From CAZPXH01 sp964591085 (lineage in GTDB: Bacteria > Spirochaetota > Spirochaetia > DSM-27196 > CAZPXH01), in NCBI GenBank assembly GCA_964591085.1, contig CAZPXH010000001.1, positions 354,509 to 418,508 on the forward strand: a stretch of 64,000 bases of DNA, in the 5' to 3' direction. Of the stretch, positions 44,625 through 55,265 are shown piece after piece. Under the pieces are notes generated by a model. The model searched no databases. It was not told the origin of the DNA and saw nothing but the letters and a program-made list of their open reading frames with translations. Each line of letters opens with the position of its first letter. Positions within the stretch are counted from its first letter, which is position 1. The translations under genes and the position numbers were made by a program.

Positions 44625-45485
44625 TTGATACAGCTACCATCCCGTCTGCGCGAACAGTCCCCTGACACCGGACCGGCTTTTGCCCGGGTCTCCGAGCTGC
44701 TTTCCCTTCTGCGGTCACCGGAGGGCTGCCCCTGGGATCGCGCGCAAACCCTTGTCAGCTTGAGAACAGCGGTTCTGGAAGAGGCTTCGGAACTTGTTGA
44801 CGCTATTGAGTCAGGGGACGCTGCTCATGTCATGGAGGAGCTCGGGGACGTGTATCTCGTGGCAGGGCTTATGGCGCAGATTTCAGCGGACAGTGGACCG
44901 GGTTTGGCTGTAGCGGATGTACTCAATCTGCTGTCAGACAAACTCATCCGGCGTCATCCCCACGTGTTTACAGAAGGCGGGGAGTCTCTGGACTCGGCGG
45001 GTGCGGTGAAACTTCAGTGGGACCAGATCAAAGAAGAGGTGGAAGGGCGCGGCAGGGATGCCGTTTCCGCGCTGGACAGGGTGGGCCGGCATCTTCCTCC
45101 CCTAACCCGCGCGCACGAATTGCAGAAGAAAGCGGCCAAGACCGGGTTTGACTGGCCGGATGCCTCAGGTCCGCTGGCGAAGGTGCAAGAGGAGCTGACG
45201 GAGCTCCTTGAGACGGAAACTGAGGCGGAACGGGAGCATGAGTTGGGCGATCTCCTTTTCAGCGTGGTCAACTACGCGCGGCACATCCGGGTAGATCCGG
45301 TTGTAGCGCTCCACAGTGCCAACTCCCGGTTTGAGAGACGCTTTCGGCACATGGAGGCCGGGGCCGGCCCTGGATTCTCCGGGCTTTCATTGGCGGACCA
45401 GGAGGCACTGTGGCAGCAGGCCAAGCGGGAGACGCAGACCACGGGTAACAACAGCCCCAGGCGGGAAGACGCGTCTCAGGAGTAG
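44625..45485 (+). CDS. mazG: nucleoside triphosphate pyrophosphohydrolase MazG
   Basis: MazG hydrolyses NTPs and dNTPs to monophosphates and PPi, cleansing the pool. The 286-residue protein has two MazG domains: CPWDRAQTLVSL with the metal-binding E-E-A-S-E-L-V-D (EEASELVDAIE) and E-E-L-G-D (VMEELGDVYLV), then the C-terminal domain with FDWPD, VQEELTELLE and HELGDLLFSVVNYARH. TTG start is fixed by AAGGAGG six bases before it. Residues after about 265 are a polar tail. The last ten bases overlap the 3' end of rodA on the other strand. Confidence 0.93.
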   Translation: MIQLPSRLREQSPDTGPAFARVSELLSLLRSPEGCPWDRAQTLVSLRTAVLEEASELVDAIESGDAAHVMEELGDVYLVAGLMAQISADSGPGLAVADVLNLLSDKLIRRHPHVFTEGGESLDSAGAVKLQWDQIKEEVEGRGRDAVSALDRVGRHLPPLTRAHELQKKAAKTGFDWPDASGPLAKVQEELTELLETETEAEREHELGDLLFSVVNYARHIRVDPVVALHSANSRFERRFRHMEAGAGPGFSGLSLADQEALWQQAKRETQTTGNNSPRREDASQE

Positions 45486-46843
45486 ATGCTGCGGTTCCGG
45501 CGAACCGAAATCACAAGCCCAATTGCTGCAAGGCTTGCCCAGGCTGAGCTTCCACCGTAAGAAACGAACACCAGCGGAATCCCCATAACGGGCATGATGC
45601 CGCTCGCCATCCCAACGTTCACCGAAAGGTGGAAGAAGAGGTAGGCACCAACGCCTGCACAGATCACCGCACCAAGGCGGTCACTCGCACGCATTCCAAC
45701 CCGGACAATCCGGAAGAGCAGGACGGCGAAGAGGCCGAACACCAGCAAGACCCCGAGAAAGCCCCACTCCTCGGCAATGATGGAGAAGATGAAATCGGTG
45801 CTTTGCTGGGGCAGGAACTGCAGCTGACTCTGGGTGCCCTGCAGGAACCCCTTCCCCGCAAGACCCCCGGATCCCACAGCATTCAGCGACTGGATGACGT
45901 TCCACCCTGCCCCTTGCGGGTCAATGTAGGGGTCTACGAATACGATGAGCCGCATGATTTGGTGAGATTGCAGCACTTCCCTCGCAGCAATCGCAAGGAG
46001 CAGGCCCGCGGCGGCTGTCAGGGACACCCACGCGAATGGCCAGAAGATCGCCCTTCTGAGAACAGCCAGGCCCAGCAGACTCAGCCCTGCGGCGGCGGAG
46101 AACGCGACAAAGACTGTGAGAGTCAACCTCCGGTCTGCAAAGAATCGAACAACCCAGTCGTTTGGGCCCCGGGTGACCTCCCGCCAGAACGGGAGGACGA
46201 GGAGGAGTAAGGCCAGTCCCGCGGCTGAAACAAAGAGCAGCACGTGCCGGGTTCTGGCGCCACCAATGTAGACCATCACAATGGTGATCGGAACAAACAC
46301 CAACGCCGTCCCAAGGTCCTGCAGCAACACAAGCAACGCCGGGAACAGGCCTACCGCCAGAGCGAGCACAAATCGTGTAAGCCGGTCCATATCAGCATGC
46401 CAGCGGTCCAGCACAAGCCCCAACATGAGGATTGTTGCCACCTTCATCAGCTCTGATGGCTGAATCCCCAGATTGCCGATGCCAACCCAGGAACGGGATC
46501 CGTTGATTTCCCGCCCAAACAAGGTAACCAGAAGGAGGGCGAATAGCACAACAACGTAGACAATCGGAGAGAACGCGGTGAGACGACGGTAGTCAAGCAT
46601 AGCCGTTCCGACCAGGAGCAGCAATCCACTGCTCACCCACGCTATCTGCCGAAGGTACTCGGCATTCCGGGGTTCGCCCGAGGCGGTCAGCGAACTTGAG
46701 TAGATGAAGACAATTCCAATGACACTGAGCGCAAGCACGCAGAACAGCAGGATTAGATCCCAGCTCCCCTGCCCTCCCCGCTCAATTGCTGCAGTCCCAC
46801 CGGAGTAACCCGTTAGCCTACCGAGCGAGCGTTCAGCGGACAC
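45476..46843 (-). CDS. rodA: SEDS-family peptidoglycan glycosyltransferase RodA
   Basis: RodA polymerises lipid II in the elongasome together with a class B PBP. The 455-residue protein has 10 or more membrane helices; SEDS landmarks include FGREINGSRSWVGIGNLGIQPSELMKV (in part: SRSWVGIGNLGIQPSE), LLQDLGTALVF, an Asp-containing loop and the C-terminal MPVMGIPLVFVSYGGSS. GTG 46843 is preferred to TTG 46846 because AGGAGG lies five bases before it. The first codons overlap the mreD end by 11 bases. The class B PBP gene (mrdA) usually found between mreD and rodA is missing here. Confidence 0.95.
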   Translation of the reverse strand: MSAERSLGRLTGYSGGTAAIERGGQGSWDLILLFCVLALSVIGIVFIYSSSLTASGEPRNAEYLRQIAWVSSGLLLLVGTAMLDYRRLTAFSPIVYVVVLFALLLVTLFGREINGSRSWVGIGNLGIQPSELMKVATILMLGLVLDRWHADMDRLTRFVLALAVGLFPALLVLLQDLGTALVFVPITIVMVYIGGARTRHVLLFVSAAGLALLLLVLPFWREVTRGPNDWVVRFFADRRLTLTVFVAFSAAAGLSLLGLAVLRRAIFWPFAWVSLTAAAGLLLAIAAREVLQSHQIMRLIVFVDPYIDPQGAGWNVIQSLNAVGSGGLAGKGFLQGTQSQLQFLPQQSTDFIFSIIAEEWGFLGVLLVFGLFAVLLFRIVRVGMRASDRLGAVICAGVGAYLFFHLSVNVGMASGIMPVMGIPLVFVSYGGSSAWASLAAIGLVISVRRNRSIYS

Positions 46844-47345
46844 CAAAGCCTCCTCTGCCTACTGTCCACAGTGGCCGGATCAGTCCAAGCAATGCGAACA
46901 CGATGGGGCCGGCCAATGCGGAAAATCCCATGTTCACAAGCGTCGCCTGGGAAAGCGATGCAGCATCAGGGCCAAAACCGAAAATCCACACCAGCGCGGT
47001 ACCAAGCAGGGCCCGGTACAGGGATCCCACCGCGCCCGCTGCTGCAGGGAAGAGAATCCGGTCCACGTAGACCTGACCCCGCAGCAGGCCCGCCAGGTAG
47101 CCCAGGCTCGCGCCAATGAGAGCATTCAGCCCAAACGGCGCAATGCCAAGCGCATCGGCAGTGATGCCTCCGGCAAGCCCGGCCATTTGCCCGGCGAGCG
47201 AGCCTCCGCGCTGAGCTGTGTATACCACGGCCAGGATCCAAAGGGCAGGGACCACACCGGCCAGGCCAAAGTCCGGGATGAGGGTTTCTCCCGCCGCAAG
47301 GAGAGCGGACAGGGCCGCGGCGCCGGTAATCATCACGCCGGTCAC
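46833..47345 (-). CDS. mreD: rod shape-determining protein MreD
   Basis: MreD is an integral membrane partner of MreC in the elongasome. The 170-residue product has five to six membrane helices (for example LIPDFGLAGVVPALWILAVV and GPIVFALLGLIRPLW) and the family-like segment FGLNALIGASLGYLAGLL. Family identity at the sequence level is low; position between mreC and rodA supports the call. GTG start with GTGA overlap of mreC. Confidence 0.88.
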   Translation of the reverse strand: MTGVMITGAAALSALLAAGETLIPDFGLAGVVPALWILAVVYTAQRGGSLAGQMAGLAGGITADALGIAPFGLNALIGASLGYLAGLLRGQVYVDRILFPAAAGAVGSLYRALLGTALVWIFGFGPDAASLSQATLVNMGFSALAGPIVFALLGLIRPLWTVGRGGFGVR

Positions 47346-48208
47346 CGATCGTCCTCCTGCGGACTATCCGGTGCCTCCGGCACCAGGACCAGGACCAGCT
47401 CCAGACGCCCAAAGTCCACAGCGGGCTCCACCAACAGCCGTGCGCTGAGCTGATCCGGTTGGACCCGAATCTCGTCCAGTTCACCAATCAGAAGCCCGGC
47501 CGGCAGTCGGGAGTTGAGCCCGGAAGTGATGACGGGCTCCCCGGCTCGGGCTAGCACACTGACAGTGCGATCCACGTAGTCCATGACAAGCAGACCGGAC
47601 CCCGTTCCTGACAGCAGACCATCAAAGCGTGACTGCTGCAGGCGCGCAGCAAGGTGAGAACCTGCGGCGGTTACCGGCTCCACCAGGGCCAGGCCGCCAG
47701 AGGTCTCCACTACCCTACCCGCAAGCCCGGTCCGGCCATCAGTCACCGCAACGACCGGTTGCCCCGGCTCAATGCCGGAGTTCCGCCCGCGGTCAATAGT
47801 GAAGGAGGAAAAGAACGGGCCCGGTTCCTTCGCAATTACTCGAGCCGGGACGAAGTTGCGGATAGCATCCTCTGAGAGGACCTGTGACTGGCGCCGGAGC
47901 TCGGCGTTTTCGGCGCGGAGACGGTCCGCCTCTGCCTGCAGCTGCTCGTAGCCCTGGAGACGATCGAGTACGGCCTCGTAGGATTCTCGCAGGGTTGCGA
48001 GCTCACGTATGGCCGCTGTGGTGTTCCGGACCGCTGACCCCAAACCGCTGCCAAGCCGCTGCGCCTGCCCCGCAACTCCCAGGCCTAAGCTCCGCGCCGA
48101 TTCCTGGAGGTTGCCGGATGCAATGCCAAGGCTGACCAGGCACGCGAGGCTGATTATCCCAAGGATGATGAGGTCGCGGAGGCCGGTCGCGCCGTCTTCC
48201 GCCGCCAT
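47342..48208 (-). CDS. mreC: rod shape-determining protein MreC
   Basis: MreC spans the inner membrane and organises elongasome enzymes in the periplasm. The 288-residue protein has one membrane helix (about 14-32), a coiled coil (about 60-110; YEQLQAEADRLRAENAELRR) and the two beta-barrel domains (about 118-275), with FTIDRGRNSGIEPGQPVVA and GLAGRVVETSGGLALVEPVT, typical MreC phrases. Start ATG is one base from the mreB stop (TAAATG), so translation is coupled. Confidence 0.94.
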   Translation of the reverse strand: MAAEDGATGLRDLIILGIISLACLVSLGIASGNLQESARSLGLGVAGQAQRLGSGLGSAVRNTTAAIRELATLRESYEAVLDRLQGYEQLQAEADRLRAENAELRRQSQVLSEDAIRNFVPARVIAKEPGPFFSSFTIDRGRNSGIEPGQPVVAVTDGRTGLAGRVVETSGGLALVEPVTAAGSHLAARLQQSRFDGLLSGTGSGLLVMDYVDRTVSVLARAGEPVITSGLNSRLPAGLLIGELDEIRVQPDQLSARLLVEPAVDFGRLELVLVLVPEAPDSPQEDDR

Positions 48209-49225
48209 TTAGTGAACCGGGGTACCGCTGTTGGCGCGATCGTGCTCAAAGAACTTGCCCGCACCAATCGCAACACAGTTCAGGGGATCCTGCGCCAGGA
48301 AGGCCGGGACACCCGTCTCGTTGGCAATTAGGGTGTCAAAGCCCTTCAGCAGTGATCCGCCACCCGTCATCACAATTCCGCGTTCTACGATATCGGCGGC
48401 AAGTTCCGGCGGAGTCTGCCCAAGCGTCTTCTTGATTTCCTCAACGACCGCATTGATCGGCTCGCGCAATGCCTCCCGGACTTCAATGCTGTCTATCTCC
48501 AGCCTTCGCGGCAGGCCGGTGATGGCATCGGTTCCCTTGATTTCCATGGTCTCAATGGTCTTGTCCGGGGTTGCGTTCCCAATCTTCTTTTTCAACTCTT
48601 CCGCAGTCGCCTCACCAATGATGAGGTTGTGCACCGCTCGGACGTGCTTGATAATGGCCTCGTCAAACTCGTCACCGCCCAGCCTGATGGCATGGGTAAC
48701 AACCATTCCTCCCAGGGAAATCACGCTGATCTCGCTGGTGCCACCACCGATGTCCACAATCATGTGCCCTGCGGGCTCGTGGATGGGGATCTCTGCACCG
48801 ATAGCGGCCGCCAGAGACTCTTCAATCACCCGGACTTCCCGTGCTCCGGCCTTGTACGCGCTCTCTTCCACTGCACGGCGCTCGACCTCGGTTATGCAGG
48901 ACGGAACTCCAATGACCATTCGCGGCTTCACAAGCCAGCGGCGGGAGACCACTTTGTTGATGAAGTGGCGGATCATTTTTTCTGTGGTTTCCAGGTCAGC
49001 AATCACGCCATCGCGGAGTGGACGAATAGCGATGATGTCACCAGGCGTTCTCCACAGCATCCGCTTGGCTTCTTCCCCCACCGCAACAACCCGCTTGGTG
49101 CCACGCTCAACCGCAACCACGGACGGCTCGTTGGCGACAATGCCCTTACCCCGCACGTAGATCAGCGTGTTGCAGGTCCCGAGGTCTATCCCGATATCGT
49201 TTGAAAAGCCATTGAACAGGCCCAT
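48209..49225 (-). CDS. mreB: rod shape-determining actin-like protein MreB
   Basis: MreB filaments guide cell-wall elongation. The 338-residue protein shows the actin-fold nucleotide motifs: phosphate 1 IGIDLGTCNTLIYV (about 11-24), connect 1, phosphate 2 IVDIGGGTSEISVISLGG, and the adenosine loop IVMTGGGSLLKGFD. ATG 49225 is supported by AGGAGAGG about eight bases upstream; a longer frame to 49309 was rejected as it runs into the upstream TPR gene. Some spirochaetes use MreB together with periplasmic flagella for cell shape. Confidence 0.97.
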   Translation of the reverse strand: MGLFNGFSNDIGIDLGTCNTLIYVRGKGIVANEPSVVAVERGTKRVVAVGEEAKRMLWRTPGDIIAIRPLRDGVIADLETTEKMIRHFINKVVSRRWLVKPRMVIGVPSCITEVERRAVEESAYKAGAREVRVIEESLAAAIGAEIPIHEPAGHMIVDIGGGTSEISVISLGGMVVTHAIRLGGDEFDEAIIKHVRAVHNLIIGEATAEELKKKIGNATPDKTIETMEIKGTDAITGLPRRLEIDSIEVREALREPINAVVEEIKKTLGQTPPELAADIVERGIVMTGGGSLLKGFDTLIANETGVPAFLAQDPLNCVAIGAGKFFEHDRANSGTPVH

Positions 49226-49239
49226 GCTTGATGCCTCTC

Positions 49240-50220
49240 CTAACCTGAATTGCCGAGTCGCGCAAGCGACGGCGTGTGCCCGGGATCCTGGGAGAGCGCG
49301 CGTCTCCACAATGCTCGGGCCCGCGCGCGGTCTCCCTGCGCAAGCGAAATCTCCCCAAGGGCAAACCAGGCGTCCGCCTGGCTCTCGTCCAACTCCACAA
49401 TCTCCTGGTACAGCGCCGCTGCTGCTTCCAGGTCATCGCGCTCCTGCAGGTTTCCGGCCAGCAGGTACCGCGCCTCGCGCGCAAGCCGAGGATCATCGCC
49501 CGACATCACCCGTTCGGCCTGAATCCGCGCACTTGCGAACTGTCCGGCCTCAGCGTGAGCCCGCGCAAGGGCAAGCCGAACGGCCAACCGGTCTTCGGCT
49601 TCAAGCGCAAGAGCAAACGCCTCTGCTGCGGCAGAATGGCGCCCAAGCCCCGCCAGTACCAGTCCCTCGTATTCCGGCAGATCCGTCGGAATCGGTTCAA
49701 GCCCGGTCTCTCGGGCCAGCCGGAGGTGGAAGAGCGCCTCGTCCAGGTGGAAGTAGCCCAGATGGAACAGCGTCTTCCCCAGGAAATAGTGGAGCTCTGC
49801 AGCGGACTCAGTCGGCGCTATGACCAGCGCACGGCCGAGAACTCGCCGTGCGTTCTCAAATTGCTGCCGGGAGGCAAACTCGTCAGGCTCGGTGATCGCG
49901 TCAGAGAACGCCGCAAGCCCGGCTATGCGCAGCAGGCCAAAGTCCAGCGGATCCTCGGCCAGGGACACCTCAACCAGCTCGGTGACCGCACGAAACCTGC
50001 CGGCGTTCCAAAGCTCGGCAATGTCCGAGGACTCGCCTCCGAGGGCTTCCACTGTTCCGGAACTCACCTCTTCATCCGCGGCGTTGCTGCGCTCATCGCC
50101 AGCTCTGCGCGTGAGCACGGCGATCCCACCCACAACAAGCACTAACCCCACCACGCCGACAATGAGAATGCGCACGAGCGGTCGGACGCGCCCGACACGC
50201 TGCTGGCTGGGATAGCGCAT
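49240..50220 (-). CDS. membrane-anchored TPR protein upstream of mreB
   Basis: The 326-residue protein has one membrane helix near its N-terminus (about 14-36; LVRILIVGVVGLVLVVGGIA) and six or more TPR-like units from about 75 to 326 (SAAELHYFLGKTLFHLGYF, EGLVLAGLGRHSAAAEAFAL, DAWFALGEISLAQGDRARAR), predicted to lie in the periplasm. It is 14 bases ahead of mreB in the same direction, after its own promoter, so a role in elongasome assembly or septation is likely but unproved. ATG 50220 is chosen over 50268 because the longer frame covers the promoter and the rnpB end. Confidence 0.75.
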   Translation of the reverse strand: MRYPSQQRVGRVRPLVRILIVGVVGLVLVVGGIAVLTRRAGDERSNAADEEVSSGTVEALGGESSDIAELWNAGRFRAVTELVEVSLAEDPLDFGLLRIAGLAAFSDAITEPDEFASRQQFENARRVLGRALVIAPTESAAELHYFLGKTLFHLGYFHLDEALFHLRLARETGLEPIPTDLPEYEGLVLAGLGRHSAAAEAFALALEAEDRLAVRLALARAHAEAGQFASARIQAERVMSGDDPRLAREARYLLAGNLQERDDLEAAAALYQEIVELDESQADAWFALGEISLAQGDRARARALWRRALSQDPGHTPSLARLGNSG

Positions 50221-50231
50221 AGTATCTCTTG

Positions 50232-50261
50232 ATTGAACACTTTCGGGTGAGGCGTGGTCAA
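50232..50261 (-). promoter_or_regulatory. promoter of the TPR-mreBCD-rodA operon
   Basis: On the minus strand TTGACC (50256-50261) and TTCAAT (50232-50237) are 18 bases apart. The -35 box starts only five bases after the U-run at the end of rnpB, so rnpB termination and mre initiation are packed together. Confidence 0.5.
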
Positions 50262-50275
50262 TGGGCAAAAAAGTT

Positions 50276-50662
50276 CGCGGAGTCGGGACAGTCGATAAGC
50301 CGGGTTCTGTACACAGCGGGGGTTACCCCGCTGGCCGACGCCATCTCTCTAGCCGAACCGTTACCGATCCGGTCCTGCAGCCTACCCGCGGCCATGCCGA
50401 AGACTGGCGACCGCTGCTTGGCCTTGCTCCCGGTGAGGTTTACCTCAAGCGATCATCCGTTACCGGTGACCCGGTGGTCTCTTACACCACCCTTTCACCC
50501 TTACCCTGACGGTTCCGCAAGCGGCCCGAAAGGGCGGTCTTCTCTCTGTTGCACGTGCTGTCGGCTTGCGCCGCCCGGGTGTTACCCGGCACCGTGTCTT
50601 CTGGAGCCCGGACTTTCCTCCCGCACGTGTGCGGGCGGCGCCGTGACCATCCCGAATCCGCG
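50276..50662 (-). ncRNA. rnpB: RNase P RNA (rnpB), bacterial type A
   Basis: The catalytic RNA that trims the 5' ends of tRNA precursors. On the minus strand, GAGGAAAGTCCGGGCTCC (P4/J3-4 core, 50601-50618) and the 3' ACAGAACCCGGCTTATCGAC (end near 50295-50314) are diagnostic of bacterial RNase P RNA. The 5' and 3' ends pair over about 18 bases (CGCGGATTCGGGA with TCCCGACTCCGCG), giving a long P1 helix and fixing the ends at about 50662 and 50276, some 387 nt. A run of six U (minus strand, 50272-50267) follows P1 by four bases, so P1 may double as the terminator stem. No separate promoter was found in the 23 bases after the upstream gene; the RNA may be processed from its transcript. It explains the gene-free stretch 50269-50685. 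Confidence 0.95.
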
Positions 50663-50685
50663 AAATCAGGTCTGTTCAGTCGGAC

Positions 50686-51705
50686 TCAGACGTCTTCGTC
50701 CTCTTCCTTTTCTTCATCGTCTTCCTCCTCGTCATCGTCCAGGAGGTCTTTGTCTTCTTCTTCGTCGTCCGACTCTTCCGCTTCCGCCTCGTCATCGTCG
50801 TTGGCACCGGCGTCCTCGTCGTCGTCCTCGTCGTCGTCCTCGTCGTCGTCGTCCTCGCCGAGGTCATCCCCGTCCGAACCGAGCTCCAGATCCTCTTCGT
50901 CCAGCTGCTCTTCCAACTCGTCATCTTCCAGATCAATCTCATCGTCCAGCAGACCAAGCGAGCTGTGCAGGAGATCCTCATCCGCATCCATTCCGGTCTC
51001 GTCCTCATAGAAGACAATAAGGGAGCAGTACGGACAGAAGTGAATATCCTCACCCTTACGGACGGCGTTCACAAACTGCGACGGGAGGATCATGTTGCAG
51101 TACGTGCAGACGCCGCGCCGGATCGGGACAATTCCGTAGCCTTCCTTGCTGCGGATGATCCGGTTGAACTTGAAGAGGAGCTCTTCATCCATTCCGGGCG
51201 TGAGTTCCTGTTCCTGGCTCTCAAGCTCGCCCAGCTCCTCCTTCTTGTCCGCTGTGCTGGACTCAATCCGCTGCTGTTCCTCCTGGAGGTCCTGCTCCTG
51301 CTCGGAAATCAAGCTCTCTTCCCGCTCCAGGCTGTGGCGGACCTCTTCCAGGTGCTGCTCCTCCCGCTGAAGGTCCTTGCGGAAGCGCTGCTCAATCTCG
51401 GTAGCGTCACGGATTTCCTTCAGCAGCGCCTCGTACTCGCGCTGGGTGTTGATGGACCCCATCTGGTCCTCGTACTTCTCCCGGTCGCGCTCCGCCTCTT
51501 CCATCCGCGCCCTGAGGTTCGCCACCCGCTTGCGAGTATCTTCGTATTCTTCGTTTCGCTCGATGTAGGACTTCTTCAGCCGCTGCACCAGCTCCATCCG
51601 CGTTGACAGCGCGCGCGGGATTTCTACCAGTTCGGACTCAACCCGATACTTTGCCGCCAGAATGTCCTGCAGTACCCGGAGTTTCTCCAGGGTTTCGTTT
51701 ACCAT
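50686..51705 (-). CDS. coiled-coil zinc-ribbon protein with long acidic tail (CdsZ/C4-type)
   Basis: The 339-residue protein is built of a long antiparallel coiled coil (about 5-168, Glu/Arg-rich), a four-Cys zinc ribbon (C200-x2-C203, C224-x2-C227 in VCTYCNM and HFCPYCS) and a very acidic tail (about 234-339) that is nearly all Asp and Glu after residue 285. The coiled-coil plus ribbon plan is that of the widespread C4-type zinc-ribbon family (COG1579/CdsZ), whose members may act in secretion or nucleic-acid transactions. The 100-residue acidic tail is coded by imperfect GAC/GAG-type repeats (seen as GTC/CTC on the plus strand, 50690-50870). ATG 51705 has AGGAGCG eight bases ahead. Confidence 0.85.
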   Translation of the reverse strand: MVNETLEKLRVLQDILAAKYRVESELVEIPRALSTRMELVQRLKKSYIERNEEYEDTRKRVANLRARMEEAERDREKYEDQMGSINTQREYEALLKEIRDATEIEQRFRKDLQREEQHLEEVRHSLEREESLISEQEQDLQEEQQRIESSTADKKEELGELESQEQELTPGMDEELLFKFNRIIRSKEGYGIVPIRRGVCTYCNMILPSQFVNAVRKGEDIHFCPYCSLIVFYEDETGMDADEDLLHSSLGLLDDEIDLEDDELEEQLDEEDLELGSDGDDLGEDDDDEDDDEDDDEDAGANDDDEAEAEESDDEEEDKDLLDDDEEEDDEEKEEDEDV

Positions 51706-51721
51706 AGTCAAATCGCTCCTG

Positions 51722-53465
<1,744 letters not shown>

Positions 53466-53485
<20 letters not shown>

Positions 53486-55262
53486 TCGTGCGGTCCTTCA
53501 GATCGTTCAGTGCTCGATCAAGGTAGATCTTCTCTTCCAGCAGGCTCCGGTGACGCGCCGCGTCGCGCGGACTGTTTGCTTCAACCTGGCGAATCTGCGC
53601 CTCAACGCTCCGCATCTGTCGCTGAAACGAACGCATCCTGATTCGGCGGCTACCCGACTCCACAAAGTCCTGCTGGATCCGGTCAAACTCGCCGGATGCG
53701 AGCCGTTGAAGCAACTGGTCCTGCTCTTCGGACGCAAGGCGCGCACCGATAGAGCCCTGGGTCAGTTCACCGCTTCTGTAGAGTTCCTCCATCATCAGAA
53801 ACAGACCCCGGGCATCTTCGCCCTCAATCTCCTCTGCCTCAATCCCGGCACGCAGACGCTTGAACCGGCCTGGTTCAACCGCAACAGCCAACATGAGTCG
53901 CAGGTCCATCTCCGAATCCGGCGGATTCGCCCGTTCCCGGCGTTGCGGACCGGGTCCAGGCACAGAGACGTCGGAACCGGTGACACGGCGGGGCCGCTCA
54001 CCGGTTTGCTGCCGAAAGTCGTACTTAACACTGTCTGGATCGAGACCCGCCTGGTCTGAAAGGCGCCGAAGGGCCTGTTCCTGGTCCACAGCAGATTGCA
54101 TACTACGCACTACGGGGAATACCAGCTCATCCAGCGCCGAGGAAACAGTCCGGCCATCGGATCGGTCGGCAATCCGCCGCGCGAGATAATCTACCACGTC
54201 TTCCGCCGAATATACCAATTCCTGCAAAGCTTGGGAACCCTGGTCCATCGCAATGTCGGCGGGGTCGCGGCCGGGGGCCATGGTAATGATGTGGCAGTCC
54301 AGCCCCGCTTTCAGCGCAGCCGTGATGGACTTGATGGTTGCGGCCTGACCTGCACTGTCCGCGTCCAGCATCAGATCCAGGGTCGCCGCAACCCGGGACA
54401 GGGCTTTGGCCTGCTGGGGGGTGAACGCTGTTCCGAGCGGCGCGACGGCGAGCGGGATCCCTGCCTGGTGTAGAGCGATCACATCCAAATAGCCTTCCAC
54501 CAGGATTGCACGCCGTGACTTGCGGATCTCCGGAAGCGCGAGGTGCAGGCCGAACAACTGCTCCTTTTTCCGGTAGACCGGAGTCTCCGGGGAATTAAGG
54601 TACTTCGGCTCCCGACCATCAATGCTCCGACCGCCGAAGCCGAGGACTGCCCCTGCCCTGTCAGTAATCGGAAACACCAGGCGCCCCACAAACAGGGATC
54701 GGTCCGGGTAGCGGCGGCTGAACAGGCCACTCTCGGCCAGGAAATCAGCGCTGTACCCCTTGCCACGCAGGAAACCCGCAAGCCAGCCTGGTTCGTCCGG
54801 AGCAAATCCAAGCTGAAAGGCCTCCAGAGATTCGCTGTTCAGTCCGCGCGAGTGTGCGTACTCCAATGCCGGTTTTCCGCGCGGATCCTGCATCAGCAGG
54901 TAATGAAACGCGGTGGCAGTTCTGCCAAGGAGCTCCCGGAGGGCGCCGTCACGCTGCGCTTCCGGGCCTTCTTCTTCAACAGACACACCAACCCGTGCAG
55001 CCAGCCGGCGAACGGCTTCCGGAAACGATATGCCTTCCATCTGCATGAGGAAGGTGAAGACCGTCCCTCCCTGGTTGGTGGCAAAGCAGTAGTACAGCCC
55101 TCGCTCTGGATTCACGGAGAAGCTCGGAGTCTTCTCCGACTTGAACGGAGAAAGCCCCCACAAGCGGTCTCCCCGGGCCTTGAGCTGCACGTAGTCACCG
55201 ACCACGTCCTCAATGCGAACCCTCCGGGAGACCTCATCTATCACCGACTGTGGAATCGCCAC
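53466..55262 (-). CDS. dnaG: DNA primase DnaG with degenerate zinc-binding domain
   Basis: DnaG makes RNA primers for replication. The 598-residue protein has an N-terminal CHC2-type domain (about 1-95), the TOPRIM-bearing polymerase core (about 110-360; EGYLDVIALHQAG and LMLDADSAGQAA carry the metal ligands) and a C-terminal DnaB-binding region (about 450-598). The zinc knuckle is altered: the usual CPFHxEKTPSF reads SPFKSEKTPSF (Ser38, Lys41), and the usual CFGCG reads C59-F-A-T62-N, so only one of four ligands is left, though residues around it are conserved. GTG 55262 starts three bases after the preceding gene. rpoD follows by overlap. Confidence 0.96.
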
Positions 55263-55265
55263 GGG

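Noticed and set aside
50800..50870. Triplet-rich repeat that at first looks like a tandem DNA repeat or array
   Set aside because: It is in frame within the acidic tail of a gene and has no spacers, so it is coding low complexity, not a CRISPR or satellite.
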